Of a DNA stretch of 64,000 nt, positions 35,113 to 44,202 are shown one piece after another. The stretch is from a virus. The stretch covers positions 18,118 through 82,117 of the IMG/VR virus record IMGVR_UViG_3300027749_000082; one strand, written 5' to 3'. Numbering within the stretch: the first letter of the stretch is position 1; each line of letters begins with the position of its first letter. Both the position numbers and the translations under genes were made by a program. The notes beneath the pieces are model-generated. The model searched no databases. It was not told the DNA's origin and saw only the letters and a list, made by a program, of their open reading frames with translations.

Positions 35113-36808
35113 ATGGTTTCCATCCTTCCGCTGCCATTGATTCCATTTCTGAGAGTTGTTCTGTATATCCCATACCGAAAACAATAGGCGTCATGTATGG
35201 ATTATTTAATCCTACTACTTCAAAATCATTGTATATAGATGTAGCATTCTCAAATGTAGCTACACCGAAATCCATTGCTTCTATAACCATAGGTTTTCCA
35301 TGATCATCTAGTTCAAGTATATCGAAGTATCTCTCTGTTATTTCTTTCTCTAATATAAAAAGCGCATATAAAAGAGACATAACTCTATCATCATTAAATC
35401 CTCCTTTAGCTTTCCATGTGCCATTAGGATATCTAACGAAATCTCGCATCTCTTTAAGTGTCTGAATATCTTGTAAAGTAACAGAGCGTGTTTCGTTAAT
35501 AAAGTATCGCATATTCATAACACCTTTATATTTGGTGTTAGTATGAGCAATCATACCCATCTGTGGTCTACCACGAAGTGCTGCTTTAGCACCATACGAT
35601 ACAACCTTCTCGTAACCTACATCAAATGCAAGTCTATCAACAACTTGTGCACCGCAGTTATTACGTTCAATAAGAGCTAGAGGAGATCCCCAGTTTAAAA
35701 GTATTGTGTGTAGTTTATTTGAAAATTCTAGTGGTGGTATATTTCTATTATGATATACAGCAACCTGCTTAATATCTCTTGTATCTGTTATATCTAATAT
35801 CTGTATAACAGAAGCATCTGCTCCTACTCCTTCAGATATATCAACACCAGCAACATATATTTTTGAAGGGTCCGGTTCTTCCCAGATCTTATAGTTACCA
35901 TCATCTAATATAATCTTCGCTTCTGTACACTTTCTTGACATTTCTTCAAAAAGCTCTTCATCAATAGAAGATTCACCAGAGTTAATAAATTCACAGCAAA
36001 ATTCTTGAAGCCAAGCCTCTGTAGAGCCAAGAGCTTGTCTAGTAATAGAAGCCCACTTTTCATCTCTACCTGGAACCTCGTCCCACATGATTCTATCATG
36101 ACCCCACCCGTTTTCACCTTTTTCAGCACCATCATATATTTTATGAAACAGATTACCTGTACCATTAGCGGTAGAACATATAAACACTTTAGATTTTTTA
36201 GATGATGTAATAATAGGGAATACTGATTTCCAAAACTCCTCTACTAAATGAGACTCAATGAAGGCACACTCATCAATGATCAACAAATTTACCGATTGAC
36301 CCCGAGCAGCTGTACCAGTTGTAGTTGTAATACCAATACGGCTACCATTATCTAGTGTCATCGATGTCTTACCATACTCCTTAACACCTGGCTTTAACCA
36401 TATAGGTAATTCCTCAAATGCCATTCTAACACGTTGAAAGATTTCAATAGCAGTTGCTTCTTTGTTAGCTACTAGAAGAATACGCTGATCATCCATAAAG
36501 CATGCATACCATAACATATAAATTGTCATTAGTGTAGACTTACCGATTTGTCGAGATGCTAATAAAATAAAGAATCTATTATCTCTCATTTTTCGCATTA
36601 CACGTTTTTGACATGGGTGTAATCCAATCTTTTCGCGACCCCTATCTAGATTAATAATATGGAAGTAATTTTCAGCAAAGTGTAATATGTTTTCTTTACA
36701 CTTTTTTATCTCTTTTACCATCCATGGTTCATACGCTATTTGCGCATCTGCAGCTGGTAAGTTAGGGTTTCCAAGATAAAACTCTGTTTTATTAGCTTTT
36801 TTAGACAT
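35102..36808 (-). CDS. gp17: Terminase large subunit, gp17-like
   Basis: 568 residues (T4 gp17 is 610). ATPase domain: Walker A SRQIGKST (residues 85-92), Walker B LLIIDE (175-180, with catalytic Glu) and the coupling motif C region FICSTANGTGN (209-219). Nuclease domain: VAGVDISEGVGADAS with D323, LALIERNNCG, and a late FNDDRVMSLLYALF with the final Asp pair. It cuts concatemeric DNA and powers packaging through the portal. It starts at ATG 36808, with its own gene on the far side of the divergent promoter region. Confidence 0.97.
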   Translation of the reverse strand: MSKKANKTEFYLGNPNLPAADAQIAYEPWMVKEIKKCKENILHFAENYFHIINLDRGREKIGLHPCQKRVMRKMRDNRFFILLASRQIGKSTLMTIYMLWYACFMDDQRILLVANKEATAIEIFQRVRMAFEELPIWLKPGVKEYGKTSMTLDNGSRIGITTTTGTAARGQSVNLLIIDECAFIESHLVEEFWKSVFPIITSSKKSKVFICSTANGTGNLFHKIYDGAEKGENGWGHDRIMWDEVPGRDEKWASITRQALGSTEAWLQEFCCEFINSGESSIDEELFEEMSRKCTEAKIILDDGNYKIWEEPDPSKIYVAGVDISEGVGADASVIQILDITDTRDIKQVAVYHNRNIPPLEFSNKLHTILLNWGSPLALIERNNCGAQVVDRLAFDVGYEKVVSYGAKAALRGRPQMGMIAHTNTKYKGVMNMRYFINETRSVTLQDIQTLKEMRDFVRYPNGTWKAKGGFNDDRVMSLLYALFILEKEITERYFDILELDDHGKPMVIEAMDFGVATFENATSIYNDFEVVGLNNPYMTPIVFGMGYTEQLSEMESMAAEGWKPYGH

Positions 36809-36813
36809 ACTAC

Positions 36814-36821
36814 TATAAATA
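36814..36821 (+). promoter_or_regulatory. Late promoter motif TATAAATA
   Basis: Perfect consensus ending exactly 5 nt before the ATG at 36827, in the 18-nt gap between two divergent genes. Confidence 0.8.
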
Positions 36822-36826
36822 TATAT

Positions 36827-37810
36827 ATGTCAAGATCAAAAAACGACTTCGCATCCATCGGAAATTTATATGGTGGTATGTTAAATGGTATCAAGAGTCA
36901 GCTCGTAGCTGAAGGAAAAATTGGACCTGCTGTTAAAACAGCTAAAACTAACCCAACTATTAAACCTGGTGAAATCGGCGATGTCGCACTTGCTCCAGAT
37001 AGAGGGCCTCGTACCACTGCTGGTTATTTACCAGCTAAGGTTGATAAAAAGACAATGTCTAAAAAAGACATTGATGATAACCTCTATAAAATCGATGATC
37101 TTTCATATGATGAGGATGAAGAGACAAAGAAAAAAACTAAAAAAACTGCTTTAAAGAAAGCTAATGTAGTTAAGGCTAAAAAAATGTCCGAAGAAGATGA
37201 AGAAGAACTTGTAAAAGAAAGTGGAAAAATCGCTAAGGAGAGACTAAATAACTTTATGAGAAGAAAATCGATTTTTGATAAACTTTACGAAAACGTTATG
37301 CAACCGGACGGCCGCCCTGAAGGCGGAGAGATGGATGATTCACAGGAACTTGATGCTCTCGGCATTGACGGTGAAGGTGACGAAATGGGTGGTGAGGATG
37401 AAGTAACCTTTACACTTGACCGTGCTACTGCTGAAAAGCTTCTTGATGTTATCGGTGCTGCTATGGGCCAAGGACACGAAGAAGGTGAAGCAGAAAATGA
37501 ATACGGTGGTGAAGAAGATTCTGGCGAATTCGGCGGTGAAGAAGACGAAGAAGGCTTCTGGGACGAAGACGAAGAAGAACTTGCAGGTGCCAAGGAATTC
37601 ACAAAGGAAGTTAACTTCGGTAAAAACAACAAGGTCAGTAATCTTAAGGTTCAAAACCAATATGTAACAGGTAGTTATACAGACAAGACGGGTGTAAGTG
37701 ATGAATATGGTCACTCACTCATTAACGCTAAGCAAGTTGGTATGGGCAAAGATCCTAAAGTCAAATCAGTACTTAAAAGCGCTGGTGGTAAGAAAGTGTT
37801 TGAAGTCTAA
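36827..37810 (+). CDS. Highly acidic protein, possible capsid/scaffold component
   Basis: 327 residues. Residues about 85-140 are Lys/Asp/Glu-rich (DDLSYDEDEETKKKTKKTAL); from 165 to 255 Glu and Asp dominate (GGEEDEEGFWDEDEEELAGA). The C-terminus (250-327) looks folded, with KVSNLKVQNQYVTGSYTDKT. No family recognised. An abundant acidic protein made from a perfect late promoter and closed by a strong terminator would suit a head or packaging-associated protein; this is inference. The minus-strand Ser/Pro-rich open frame opposite it is a shadow of the Glu codons. Confidence 0.75.
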   Translation: MSRSKNDFASIGNLYGGMLNGIKSQLVAEGKIGPAVKTAKTNPTIKPGEIGDVALAPDRGPRTTAGYLPAKVDKKTMSKKDIDDNLYKIDDLSYDEDEETKKKTKKTALKKANVVKAKKMSEEDEEELVKESGKIAKERLNNFMRRKSIFDKLYENVMQPDGRPEGGEMDDSQELDALGIDGEGDEMGGEDEVTFTLDRATAEKLLDVIGAAMGQGHEEGEAENEYGGEEDSGEFGGEEDEEGFWDEDEEELAGAKEFTKEVNFGKNNKVSNLKVQNQYVTGSYTDKTGVSDEYGHSLINAKQVGMGKDPKVKSVLKSAGGKKVFEV

Positions 37811-37831
37811 TTTTTAACTAAAAATTTAATA

Positions 37832-37865
37832 AAGCCCTGTAGTTTCTCACTACAGGGCTTTTTTT
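37832..37865 (+). terminator. Intrinsic terminator after the acidic protein gene
   Basis: An 11-bp perfect stem (AAGCCCTGTAG, arms 37832-37842 and 37850-37860), 7-nt loop and T7 tail. It lies 21 nt after the stop codon and 1 nt before the next late motif. Confidence 0.9.
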
Positions 37866-37866
37866 G

Positions 37867-37874
37867 TATAAATA
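37867..37874 (+). promoter_or_regulatory. Late promoter motif TATAAATA
   Basis: Perfect consensus, ending exactly 5 nt before the ATG at 37880 and starting just after the T-run of the preceding terminator. Confidence 0.8.
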
Positions 37875-37879
37875 ATAAT

Positions 37880-38263
37880 ATGGTAACGTTTAGTGACTAC
37901 TTACTCGAATACACCAAGAATAAAGAAAAATCTTTATTCTTCGGTATAGCAAAAATGAAACATGGCAACAACGGTAAGGACTGGAATAGAGCTCATGAGA
38001 GAAAACACATTAATACTGTTACTAAAGAGTACAACCATAAGCACCCTATTATAAACAGTATATGCCAAGGTAAAGCAGATAATGTACCTATTACAGGTGT
38101 AAATCTTAATAATATATTAAAGCTTTATAGTATGATATTTGAACCAGGTCTTAAGACTATAGGTAACTCAGATGTTGAAATAGAGATGTTTGAGGATGAA
38201 GAAGGCAGACAACACGGTAGATTGAGAAATAAGAAAAAGAAAACTTTACCGTATGGCTTGTAA
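37880..38263 (+). CDS. Hypothetical protein, 127 aa
   Basis: No family recognised. It starts VTFSDYLLEYTKNKEKSLFF and has a His-rich stretch (HERKHINTVTKEYNHKHP) and an acidic C-terminus that ends in basic residues (RLRNKKKKTLPYGL). It comes first in a plus-strand unit with the gp14-like neck gene, with an 11-nt overlap, so it may be a head-completion or neck partner. It has its own perfect late promoter motif. Confidence 0.65.
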   Translation: MVTFSDYLLEYTKNKEKSLFFGIAKMKHGNNGKDWNRAHERKHINTVTKEYNHKHPIINSICQGKADNVPITGVNLNNILKLYSMIFEPGLKTIGNSDVEIEMFEDEEGRQHGRLRNKKKKTLPYGL

Positions 38264-39140
38264 CCCTAATCAAATTAACTGTAATAGTAATAGTCCTGGA
38301 ATGGATTGGTATAACGCTGCTGCAGAATCACCAGAGTGTAGTCAATTCTTTGATCCATCTAACTTTCAAGCTGAACAGGTAATATATGATGCTGCTTATC
38401 AGGATATGATCAATAGCTTTGGTATACCTATAGATTACTATATTAATACATTTAATTTATCAGCTGCAGATACACTTTATGGTGAGCAACCTACAGCTAT
38501 ATTTTACGGTCCCGTTTCTTTACAAATGTATGTAGAGCTTACTGAACCTGCAGTTAATCTTTCTAAATTTGGTTTTGCTTCTGATGATGAGATGACCGGA
38601 TTTCTACATATACAAACGTTTATGGATGCAGTATCTGGAAAACGGTTCTATATACGTACATCAACAGGTAATATACTATCAATTAACGAATATTTCTCAC
38701 AAAATAAAAGAGCGGTAGGTATAAATGATACACTAATGAGTCAGTTCACAACTAATGGTCAAGTACTTGAACCAAAGTCAGGTGATCTTATACAGTTATC
38801 ACCTTTGGGTTGTGATAGACCAAATGGTCGTGGTGCTAAGATATTTGAAGTGACAGAAAGAGTAGATCAAGATGTTGCTTCTTTAAATCCTCTTATGGGA
38901 CACTATGTTTATAGATTAAGAGCTAAACGTTACGAATATTCATTCGAACCTGGCGCTCCACAAGAACAACAGAATCAACAGGTATTTGAGAATGCGTTCT
39001 CTGGTAAAAAATCTTCTACTATAACAGGTCAAGTATCATCAGCTCCTAAATCGTATCCAGGCGATGTAGATACGGAGTCACAGACAAAAGTGTTTGATAT
39101 GACTGCTAATGAGACAGATATATACGGTACGTATTATTAA
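38253..39140 (+). CDS. gp14: Neck protein, gp14-like (copy 1)
   Basis: 295 residues (T4 gp14 is 256). Recognisable blocks: FGIPIDYYINTFNLSAADTL, LYGEQPTAIFYGPVSLQMYV, LSKFGFASDDEMTGFLHIQT, EPKSGDLIQLSPLGCDRPNG, GRGAKIFEVTERVDQD, and HYVYRLRAKRYEYSFEPGAP. These match the order and text of gp14-type head-completion proteins, which connect the portal vertex with the tail. It has a near-identical partner at 41944-42813 (about two thirds identical by eye, with an identical last 20 residues). Its stop and the convergent fiber's stop share TTAA at 39137-39140. Confidence 0.75.
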   Translation: MACNPNQINCNSNSPGMDWYNAAAESPECSQFFDPSNFQAEQVIYDAAYQDMINSFGIPIDYYINTFNLSAADTLYGEQPTAIFYGPVSLQMYVELTEPAVNLSKFGFASDDEMTGFLHIQTFMDAVSGKRFYIRTSTGNILSINEYFSQNKRAVGINDTLMSQFTTNGQVLEPKSGDLIQLSPLGCDRPNGRGAKIFEVTERVDQDVASLNPLMGHYVYRLRAKRYEYSFEPGAPQEQQNQQVFENAFSGKKSSTITGQVSSAPKSYPGDVDTESQTKVFDMTANETDIYGTYY

Positions 39141-41104
39141 TTGTATAAATTACCATATACATCTAAATCTGCTTGTGTAATTAGATTTAATGGTATATAT
39201 GTACCAGCTATTGTGTTTATAGCGGTTTGTATAGCATCTGAGTAATATGATATTGATGGACCACCATATGTATACCAAAATGTCATTAATAATACAGGCT
39301 TTTTATTTATAAAGCATATATTAGGATGTCCACTATCCCCAGCTCGTGCATTCTTAAATGATAATACAGCACCTTCATTTGAGGAAAATACAGTATTGTT
39401 ATAAGTCCAAGTAGGATCTGCTGTCCAAAAAGATGTACTATACGAACCTGGGGTAATATCTTGATCTTGCGAGATCCTATAACCATGAATCCACGGCGGT
39501 ATTTTTGTAGCTGAATTAGCACAAATTAATGAGTTAGGTAGTATATAAAACCCCGGGAAAGCTGAAACAGGAAGTGCAGGACTAAGTTCGTATAATGCTA
39601 TATCACCACTATTAGCTATAAGTGTTTTACTTATAATATTTGTATTATATATTTTAGAGGGATTATTAAAATCTCTAAAATATACAGCCCGTGGTAGTGG
39701 TGTGCCGGGAGAACCTGGATCTAAGTGATTTGCTGTAATAGCAAATCTCGGATGTATTATATTTGTAGCGTAATCATTTCCTGCAAATCCGTTATAATTA
39801 TTTAGCACCGATAAAGGCCACGTGTACATACTATTTGTATTCATACCAAAAGCAGTATTTAATGCTCCATAATAAGAGTTTTGAAATGTACCATCACTAA
39901 GTGGTATATAAAAAGAATAGGGTTGTCTTTTACCTGAAAGAGGATCTGTAACAGTTTTATATTGTTCCATTAAAAGCGTGTTAGACTTTGTGGGTATAAT
40001 ATCATATAGAGGAATTGAGGTAATATTATATGCAGATAAGAGTTTAAACACTATTTCTGCAGGAAAAGGATTATTAGTAAACTTCCAAGTTGTAGGGTGA
40101 CATACTCCACTTGAATTTATATTCGAGGTTAAAACATTTACCTGTGTTGTACTTAATGCATTAATAAAATTAAAATTACTGACAGTAGAACCACTTAGAT
40201 TTGTTAATATTGTTGATTTATTAAGATTAGTAAAATCTATATAAGAGGTGCTTAATGGTATATTTGATGAATTAAAATAATAATAGTCGCCAACTGTTTG
40301 GTTAGCAGAAATTGTAGGATATATATTAGTTGAGGAAAGAGATAAAGTTGTTATTTTAAGACCTGTTAGTGTATTAGATGTTAGAGTTAAATTAAATGTT
40401 GTTAATACTGATACATTCTGATTAAATGTAAAATTTAAACTAAGATAAGGGCATCTATTATAAGGATATCGCGCATTACTACTACTCGTGGGTATATTAA
40501 AAGTTGTATTAAATTGCTTGATAGGGTCACTTATGTTAAAATATATAACATTAGCTTGTGTTGAGTAATTTGTCCAGCTAGTATCTAGATTATATGTAAT
40601 ATAGCAATTTACGGATGTTAATAGAGGATTATTAGCAAATGTAATGCTTGGCCGAAAATAAGTAGTATCACGGGGAAAACCTTTAAGATAATACCCAACA
40701 CCCCAAAACATGTAACTACTTAAAGATATATCTGTTAAAACATTATTACCTGTAACAGCAATATTATTTGTCCCTAAAAAAGGCATCAAAATAGTATAAT
40801 TACTATTTTGTATAGAATCATAGTATGTACTAACTACAGGTACAATTGTGGTATCTGGAAAACTAAAATTAATAGTTTTAAATTGACTATCTCTAATTTT
40901 AATTATTTTAAGTGCATCCTTATAGTTGTAGAATCTTTCTACTACATTCCAATTACCAGATAACCCTCCACCCATATTAATATATGTGGAACAAGATTGA
41001 CCTAGATCGATCGCCCAAAAATCCGATCGTAGATAGTTAAGTGTATACGTATTTGGTATAATAACGTTAGATAAATAAAAGGAAGTAGTTAAAAAATTAT
41101 ACAT
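39137..41104 (-). CDS. Fiber-type protein with C-terminal trypsin-like serine protease domain
   Basis: 655 residues from ATG 41104 (an upstream in-frame start would overlap the neighbouring gene). The N-terminal two thirds are Asn/Ser/Thr-rich beta sequence typical of tail fibers. The C-terminal 200 residues match a chymotrypsin fold: AITANH (H460), NSGDIALYEL (D501) and ARAGDSGHP (S591), with 41- and 90-residue spacings close to those of chymotrypsin (45 and 93). The GDSG context strongly suggests an active protease or a relic of one. It could cut fiber precursors or host surface proteins. It lies between the two gp14 copies. Confidence 0.75.
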   Translation of the reverse strand: MYNFLTTSFYLSNVIIPNTYTLNYLRSDFWAIDLGQSCSTYINMGGGLSGNWNVVERFYNYKDALKIIKIRDSQFKTINFSFPDTTIVPVVSTYYDSIQNSNYTILMPFLGTNNIAVTGNNVLTDISLSSYMFWGVGYYLKGFPRDTTYFRPSITFANNPLLTSVNCYITYNLDTSWTNYSTQANVIYFNISDPIKQFNTTFNIPTSSSNARYPYNRCPYLSLNFTFNQNVSVLTTFNLTLTSNTLTGLKITTLSLSSTNIYPTISANQTVGDYYYFNSSNIPLSTSYIDFTNLNKSTILTNLSGSTVSNFNFINALSTTQVNVLTSNINSSGVCHPTTWKFTNNPFPAEIVFKLLSAYNITSIPLYDIIPTKSNTLLMEQYKTVTDPLSGKRQPYSFYIPLSDGTFQNSYYGALNTAFGMNTNSMYTWPLSVLNNYNGFAGNDYATNIIHPRFAITANHLDPGSPGTPLPRAVYFRDFNNPSKIYNTNIISKTLIANSGDIALYELSPALPVSAFPGFYILPNSLICANSATKIPPWIHGYRISQDQDITPGSYSTSFWTADPTWTYNNTVFSSNEGAVLSFKNARAGDSGHPNICFINKKPVLLMTFWYTYGGPSISYYSDAIQTAINTIAGTYIPLNLITQADLDVYGNLYN

Positions 41105-41109
41105 AATTA

Positions 41110-41424
41110 TTAAAAGGGTGTACCGTACGTTCTGCCGTAATACCATGTATTAAAGGCTGTATCTACCGGTACGAATTCAAAAGCGCTTAATAGAGGTACT
41201 ACAGATTCATTTACACCTATAATAGTACCAGTTCCACCAGCAAAGGTTATTTCCTGTAAAATTTGTTCTGCGTAGACTATCGATACTACAGGTCTATTAG
41301 GAGTATTACCTAGGTAGTTATCTTTACCAGAAGCTGCTATATAGACTGCAGTTCTACTAGCAAATGTCCTAGCGTCAGGACCATCCGCATCAATCGTAGC
41401 ATTTCGTACACCGTATGATATCAT
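41110..41424 (-). CDS. Hypothetical fiber-cassette protein, 104 aa
   Basis: The sequence is beta-like with a Gly-rich strand (ITFAGGTGTIIGVNESVVPL) and ends with AFNTWYYGRTYGTPF. No family recognised. It lies between the MDDQL-type fiber gene and the protease-domain fiber gene, and overlaps the former by 4 nt, so it should be co-translated. It may be a small fiber-tip or adaptor protein. Confidence 0.5.
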   Translation of the reverse strand: MISYGVRNATIDADGPDARTFASRTAVYIAASGKDNYLGNTPNRPVVSIVYAEQILQEITFAGGTGTIIGVNESVVPLLSAFEFVPVDTAFNTWYYGRTYGTPF

Positions 41425-41867
41425 TGAAGTAATCCTGTTAAGAGAAACACACTATCACCTACTCTACCAATAGATGCTACTGCACCAACACCTGCTGTTG
41501 TATATAAGGAGTTATACGAAACTAGTCTAGCATTATAACCTGAAGATAGATTAATTGTTATTGTACCTGTGCTTAGTTGTGCTACTGTTGTATTTGCACC
41601 AACTGTATTTAAAGCGCTATCAATCCATGCAGTTATATTCTGTGTACCACTATATATTAACATCTTTGCGTTATAGTCTACATGAGATATTATAAAACTA
41701 TTGGAAGCGCTTATTGTGTTTAGATATGTACCATTTAAATTAACAAGAAAGCTAGAAAGCGTATTGACTGTTGCACGCTTTGTTTCTACTTCGTTATCCA
41801 CTATAAGATAATCAGTTCCAAGTACTGTAGTAGCAGTATTAAGTTGTGATATTAATTGGTCATCCAT
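41421..41867 (-). CDS. Fiber protein with shared ISQL-type N-terminus
   Basis: 148 residues from ATG 41867, chosen over the upstream start at 41891 because TATAAATA ends exactly 5 nt before it. The N-terminus MDDQLISQLNTATTVLGTDY then L-I-V-D-N-E-V-E-T-K-R-A-T matches the start of the beta-roll protein at 44920-46524 (ISQLDIATAALSSDYIIIDN), so both probably share a docking domain. The C-terminus, with TAGVGAVASIGRVGDSVFLL, is a short beta domain. It heads the operon that reads into the protease-domain fiber. Confidence 0.65.
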   Translation of the reverse strand: MDDQLISQLNTATTVLGTDYLIVDNEVETKRATVNTLSSFLVNLNGTYLNTISASNSFIISHVDYNAKMLIYSGTQNITAWIDSALNTVGANTTVAQLSTGTITINLSSGYNARLVSYNSLYTTAGVGAVASIGRVGDSVFLLTGLLQ

Positions 41868-41872
41868 ACATA

Positions 41873-41880
41873 TATTTATA
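41873..41880 (-). promoter_or_regulatory. Late promoter motif TATAAATA
   Basis: Perfect consensus, ending exactly 5 nt before ATG 41867 (spacer TATGT). It decides that start over the upstream one. Confidence 0.8.
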
Positions 41881-41943
41881 ATAACACACACGTAGTGGTG
41901 TAGCTTTAAGCTAATATCATTGATACTATTAAATAATATAGTA

Positions 41944-42813
41944 ATGGCTTGTAATACTACTAGACAAAACTGCCCACCGAGTAGCGTATTTTCTGCTATG
42001 GCATCTCCCGGTTGTAGTCAGTTCGCAAACCCTGCTAATTTCCAAGCAGAGCAATTTGTTTATAGTGCGGCGTTTAGAGATTCTATAAACAATTTTGGTA
42101 TACCTGTAGACTACTATATTAATACATATAATATTAATACAGCTGATAACTTATACGGTGAACAACCTACAGCTATATTTTATGGTCCTATATCATTAAT
42201 GATGTATGTTGAATTATCTGAAAACTCTATTAATCTATCTAAATTTGGTTTTGCTTCAGATGATGAAATGACAGGCTTTTTACATATACAAACATTTACT
42301 AATGCAATATGCGGTAAAGAGTATTTTGTTCAAACATCAACTGGCGAACTACTTACTGTAGAAGAATATTCAGATACATTTAACTTAGTAGTATCAGATA
42401 AAACACTACTTCAACCTTATTTAAATAGTAATCAAGCAGTTGAACCTAAATCAGGTGATCTTATACAGTTATCACCTTTAGGCTGCGATAGACCAAATGG
42501 AAGAGGTGCTAAAATATTTGAAGTAACAGAGAGAATGGATCAAGATGTATCATCTATTAACCCCATGCTTGGTCATTATGTATATAGACTAAGAGCTAAA
42601 CGATATGAATCTTCATTCGAACCAGGAGCTCCTAAAGAACCACAAAATCAACAAGTATTTGAAAATGCTTTTTCTGGTAAGGTATCTTCTACTATACCTG
42701 GAGAAGTGCCATCTAATCCTAAATCGTATCCAGGAGATATTAATACCGAGTCACAGACAAAAGTGTTTGATATGACTGCTAATGAAACAGATATATACGG
42801 AACGTATTATTAA
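41944..42813 (+). CDS. gp14: Neck protein, gp14-like (copy 2)
   Basis: 289 residues from ATG 41944 (eight codons after an upstream in-frame start). It carries the same blocks as the copy at 38253-39140: YINTYNINTADNLYGEQPTA, ENSINLSKFGFASDDEMTGF, VEPKSGDLIQLSPLGCDRPN, and an identical C-terminus TESQTKVFDMTANETDIYGT. The N-terminus and the 120-150 region differ most. Two gp14 homologs would be unusual for a T4-like phage, which has one, so one copy may have a changed role. It lies in a plus-strand island between fiber genes and shares a TTAA stop with the convergent fiber gene. Confidence 0.75.
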   Translation: MACNTTRQNCPPSSVFSAMASPGCSQFANPANFQAEQFVYSAAFRDSINNFGIPVDYYINTYNINTADNLYGEQPTAIFYGPISLMMYVELSENSINLSKFGFASDDEMTGFLHIQTFTNAICGKEYFVQTSTGELLTVEEYSDTFNLVVSDKTLLQPYLNSNQAVEPKSGDLIQLSPLGCDRPNGRGAKIFEVTERMDQDVSSINPMLGHYVYRLRAKRYESSFEPGAPKEPQNQQVFENAFSGKVSSTIPGEVPSNPKSYPGDINTESQTKVFDMTANETDIYGTYY

Positions 42814-43496
42814 AATAAAGGAGCTGGTGCTACCTGTTTAGCCGTTATATATGATCCACTGGTTATTGTAACAGGAATAATTCCGGGGGATACTGTACTA
42901 TGAAATAATGTTATAACTGTAGGACTATAAACTGTTAATAACAATTTATAAGAAGTTGGACGATTAAACATATTATATAGCCCTTGACTAGGATTACCTA
43001 CTATAAATGTAGATAGTGTATTATTTATATTTGACATATATACCCCTGTACCCGGAGTATTAACGGGTATACCCGAACTGTATGGTAAATACCCCATACC
43101 TAATGAAGTAACAGGGTTAGAAGCAGATAAAGTAAAATCTATAGTCCATATACCGGTGCTGGATAAGGTAGAAGTATTATTACCAGTTGTATAAGGATAA
43201 ATTAATGCAGTTACAAAATAAACACCAGAAGATAATGTTAATGTTATACCTGATGGAACATAGGCAGAGGTAGCAAAAACAGTAGTAGAATCCGATGTTA
43301 ATATACTGGTATATGTGTTACCATATCTCATATCCCCATAACCTCTATTAATTATATCACTACTTAAAGTAGTGATTTGGCTTGCAGCAATAAACTGATT
43401 ATTAATAGTTAAATTACCTGTTAAGTTTATATTACTTAAAGTAGGAGATGCTGTAGAATCTGTATTGGATAAATCTGATAAAGCATGAAGAGGCAT
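42810..43496 (-). CDS. Tail fiber paralog A (MPLHALSDLSN family)
   Basis: 228 residues, first of three neighbouring paralogs. The shared start is MPLHALSDLSN.DST...T then ...SGLTI/LTI, followed by a variable beta domain ending in ITSGSYITAKQVAPAPLF. This copy is the most diverged at its N-terminus (residues 20-60). An AATAAATA sits 1 nt before the ATG, too close for a leader, so its promoter is unclear. Small beta-rich virion adhesins of this type are exchanged readily. Confidence 0.65.
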   Translation of the reverse strand: MPLHALSDLSNTDSTASPTLSNINLTGNLTINNQFIAASQITTLSSDIINRGYGDMRYGNTYTSILTSDSTTVFATSAYVPSGITLTLSSGVYFVTALIYPYTTGNNTSTLSSTGIWTIDFTLSASNPVTSLGMGYLPYSSGIPVNTPGTGVYMSNINNTLSTFIVGNPSQGLYNMFNRPTSYKLLLTVYSPTVITLFHSTVSPGIIPVTITSGSYITAKQVAPAPLF

Positions 43497-43511
43497 ATAT
43501 TTATTTTATAT

Positions 43512-44183
43512 TTAAAGTGTTGGTCTTGCTATTATAAATGAACCTCTATGACAAATTAGTAAAGCAGGTGGTGATGTGGTAGAAGTAGGGGTAGCAGTAA
43601 TAAAAATTCTTGTATTATTATTATAAATTTTTAAAGAATAATTAGCTATATAATATTTAGCACCAGTATCACCAGCAGAATAAGCAAATGTACCTTGCGA
43701 TACGGCACTAAGAGATATTCGCATACTTTTTTGACTAGATTGTACAGTAGAATAAGCTTGTATTGTACCGAGTGTACTGGGTAAGGGTGATATAAAACTT
43801 CCCATAATATCTATAGTATCCGTAGCAGATAAACCATGTCCATAAGAAGGTGCTCCTCCAGATAAATTCTGAAAAAATATTTTTGATTCGACAGTATATG
43901 TACCTGCATTTAGAATCAAAGAAATACCCATCTCGGTATATGTAAGGGGTGTAGTATATAAATTACCCACAATACTATCAGCAGATAATATACTCATATA
44001 TATATTACCATATCTTTTATCAGCAGTAGCTTTAGTAACTACACTACTACTTAAAGTTAATACTTGATTAGGAGCATATATTTGGTTATATACTGATAAA
44101 TTATTAGTTATAGTCAACCCACTAATAGTAGGAGATGATGTAGAATCCACATTAGATAAATCTGATAAAGCATGAAGAGGCAT
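43512..44183 (-). CDS. Tail fiber paralog B (MPLHALSDLSN family)
   Basis: 223 residues. Its first 50 residues are nearly identical to paralog C (MPLHALSDLSNVDSTSSPTI then SGLTITNNLSVYNQIYAPNQ), while the rest is unrelated in text and ends in TPTSTTSPPALLICHRGSFI. A conserved N-terminus with a variable body is the expected layout of a docking head plus exchangeable receptor-binding or enzyme domain. Confidence 0.65.
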   Translation of the reverse strand: MPLHALSDLSNVDSTSSPTISGLTITNNLSVYNQIYAPNQVLTLSSSVVTKATADKRYGNIYMSILSADSIVGNLYTTPLTYTEMGISLILNAGTYTVESKIFFQNLSGGAPSYGHGLSATDTIDIMGSFISPLPSTLGTIQAYSTVQSSQKSMRISLSAVSQGTFAYSAGDTGAKYYIANYSLKIYNNNTRIFITATPTSTTSPPALLICHRGSFIIARPTL

Positions 44184-44187
44184 ATAT
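44071..44187 (-). repeat. 117-bp direct repeat, copy 1 (start of paralog B)
   Basis: Nearly identical to 44804-44920, with two mismatches spotted by eye. It covers the upstream edge and first 37 codons of paralog B. It could serve as a site for recombination between the paralogs. Confidence 0.85.
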
Positions 44188-44202
44188 TTATTTTATTTAT
44201 TA

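Noticed and set aside
37285-37714. Minus-strand Ser/Pro-rich and Phe-rich frames opposite the acidic protein
   Set aside because: They are the complement of long Glu/Asp codon runs; the plus-strand frame has a perfect late promoter and terminator.
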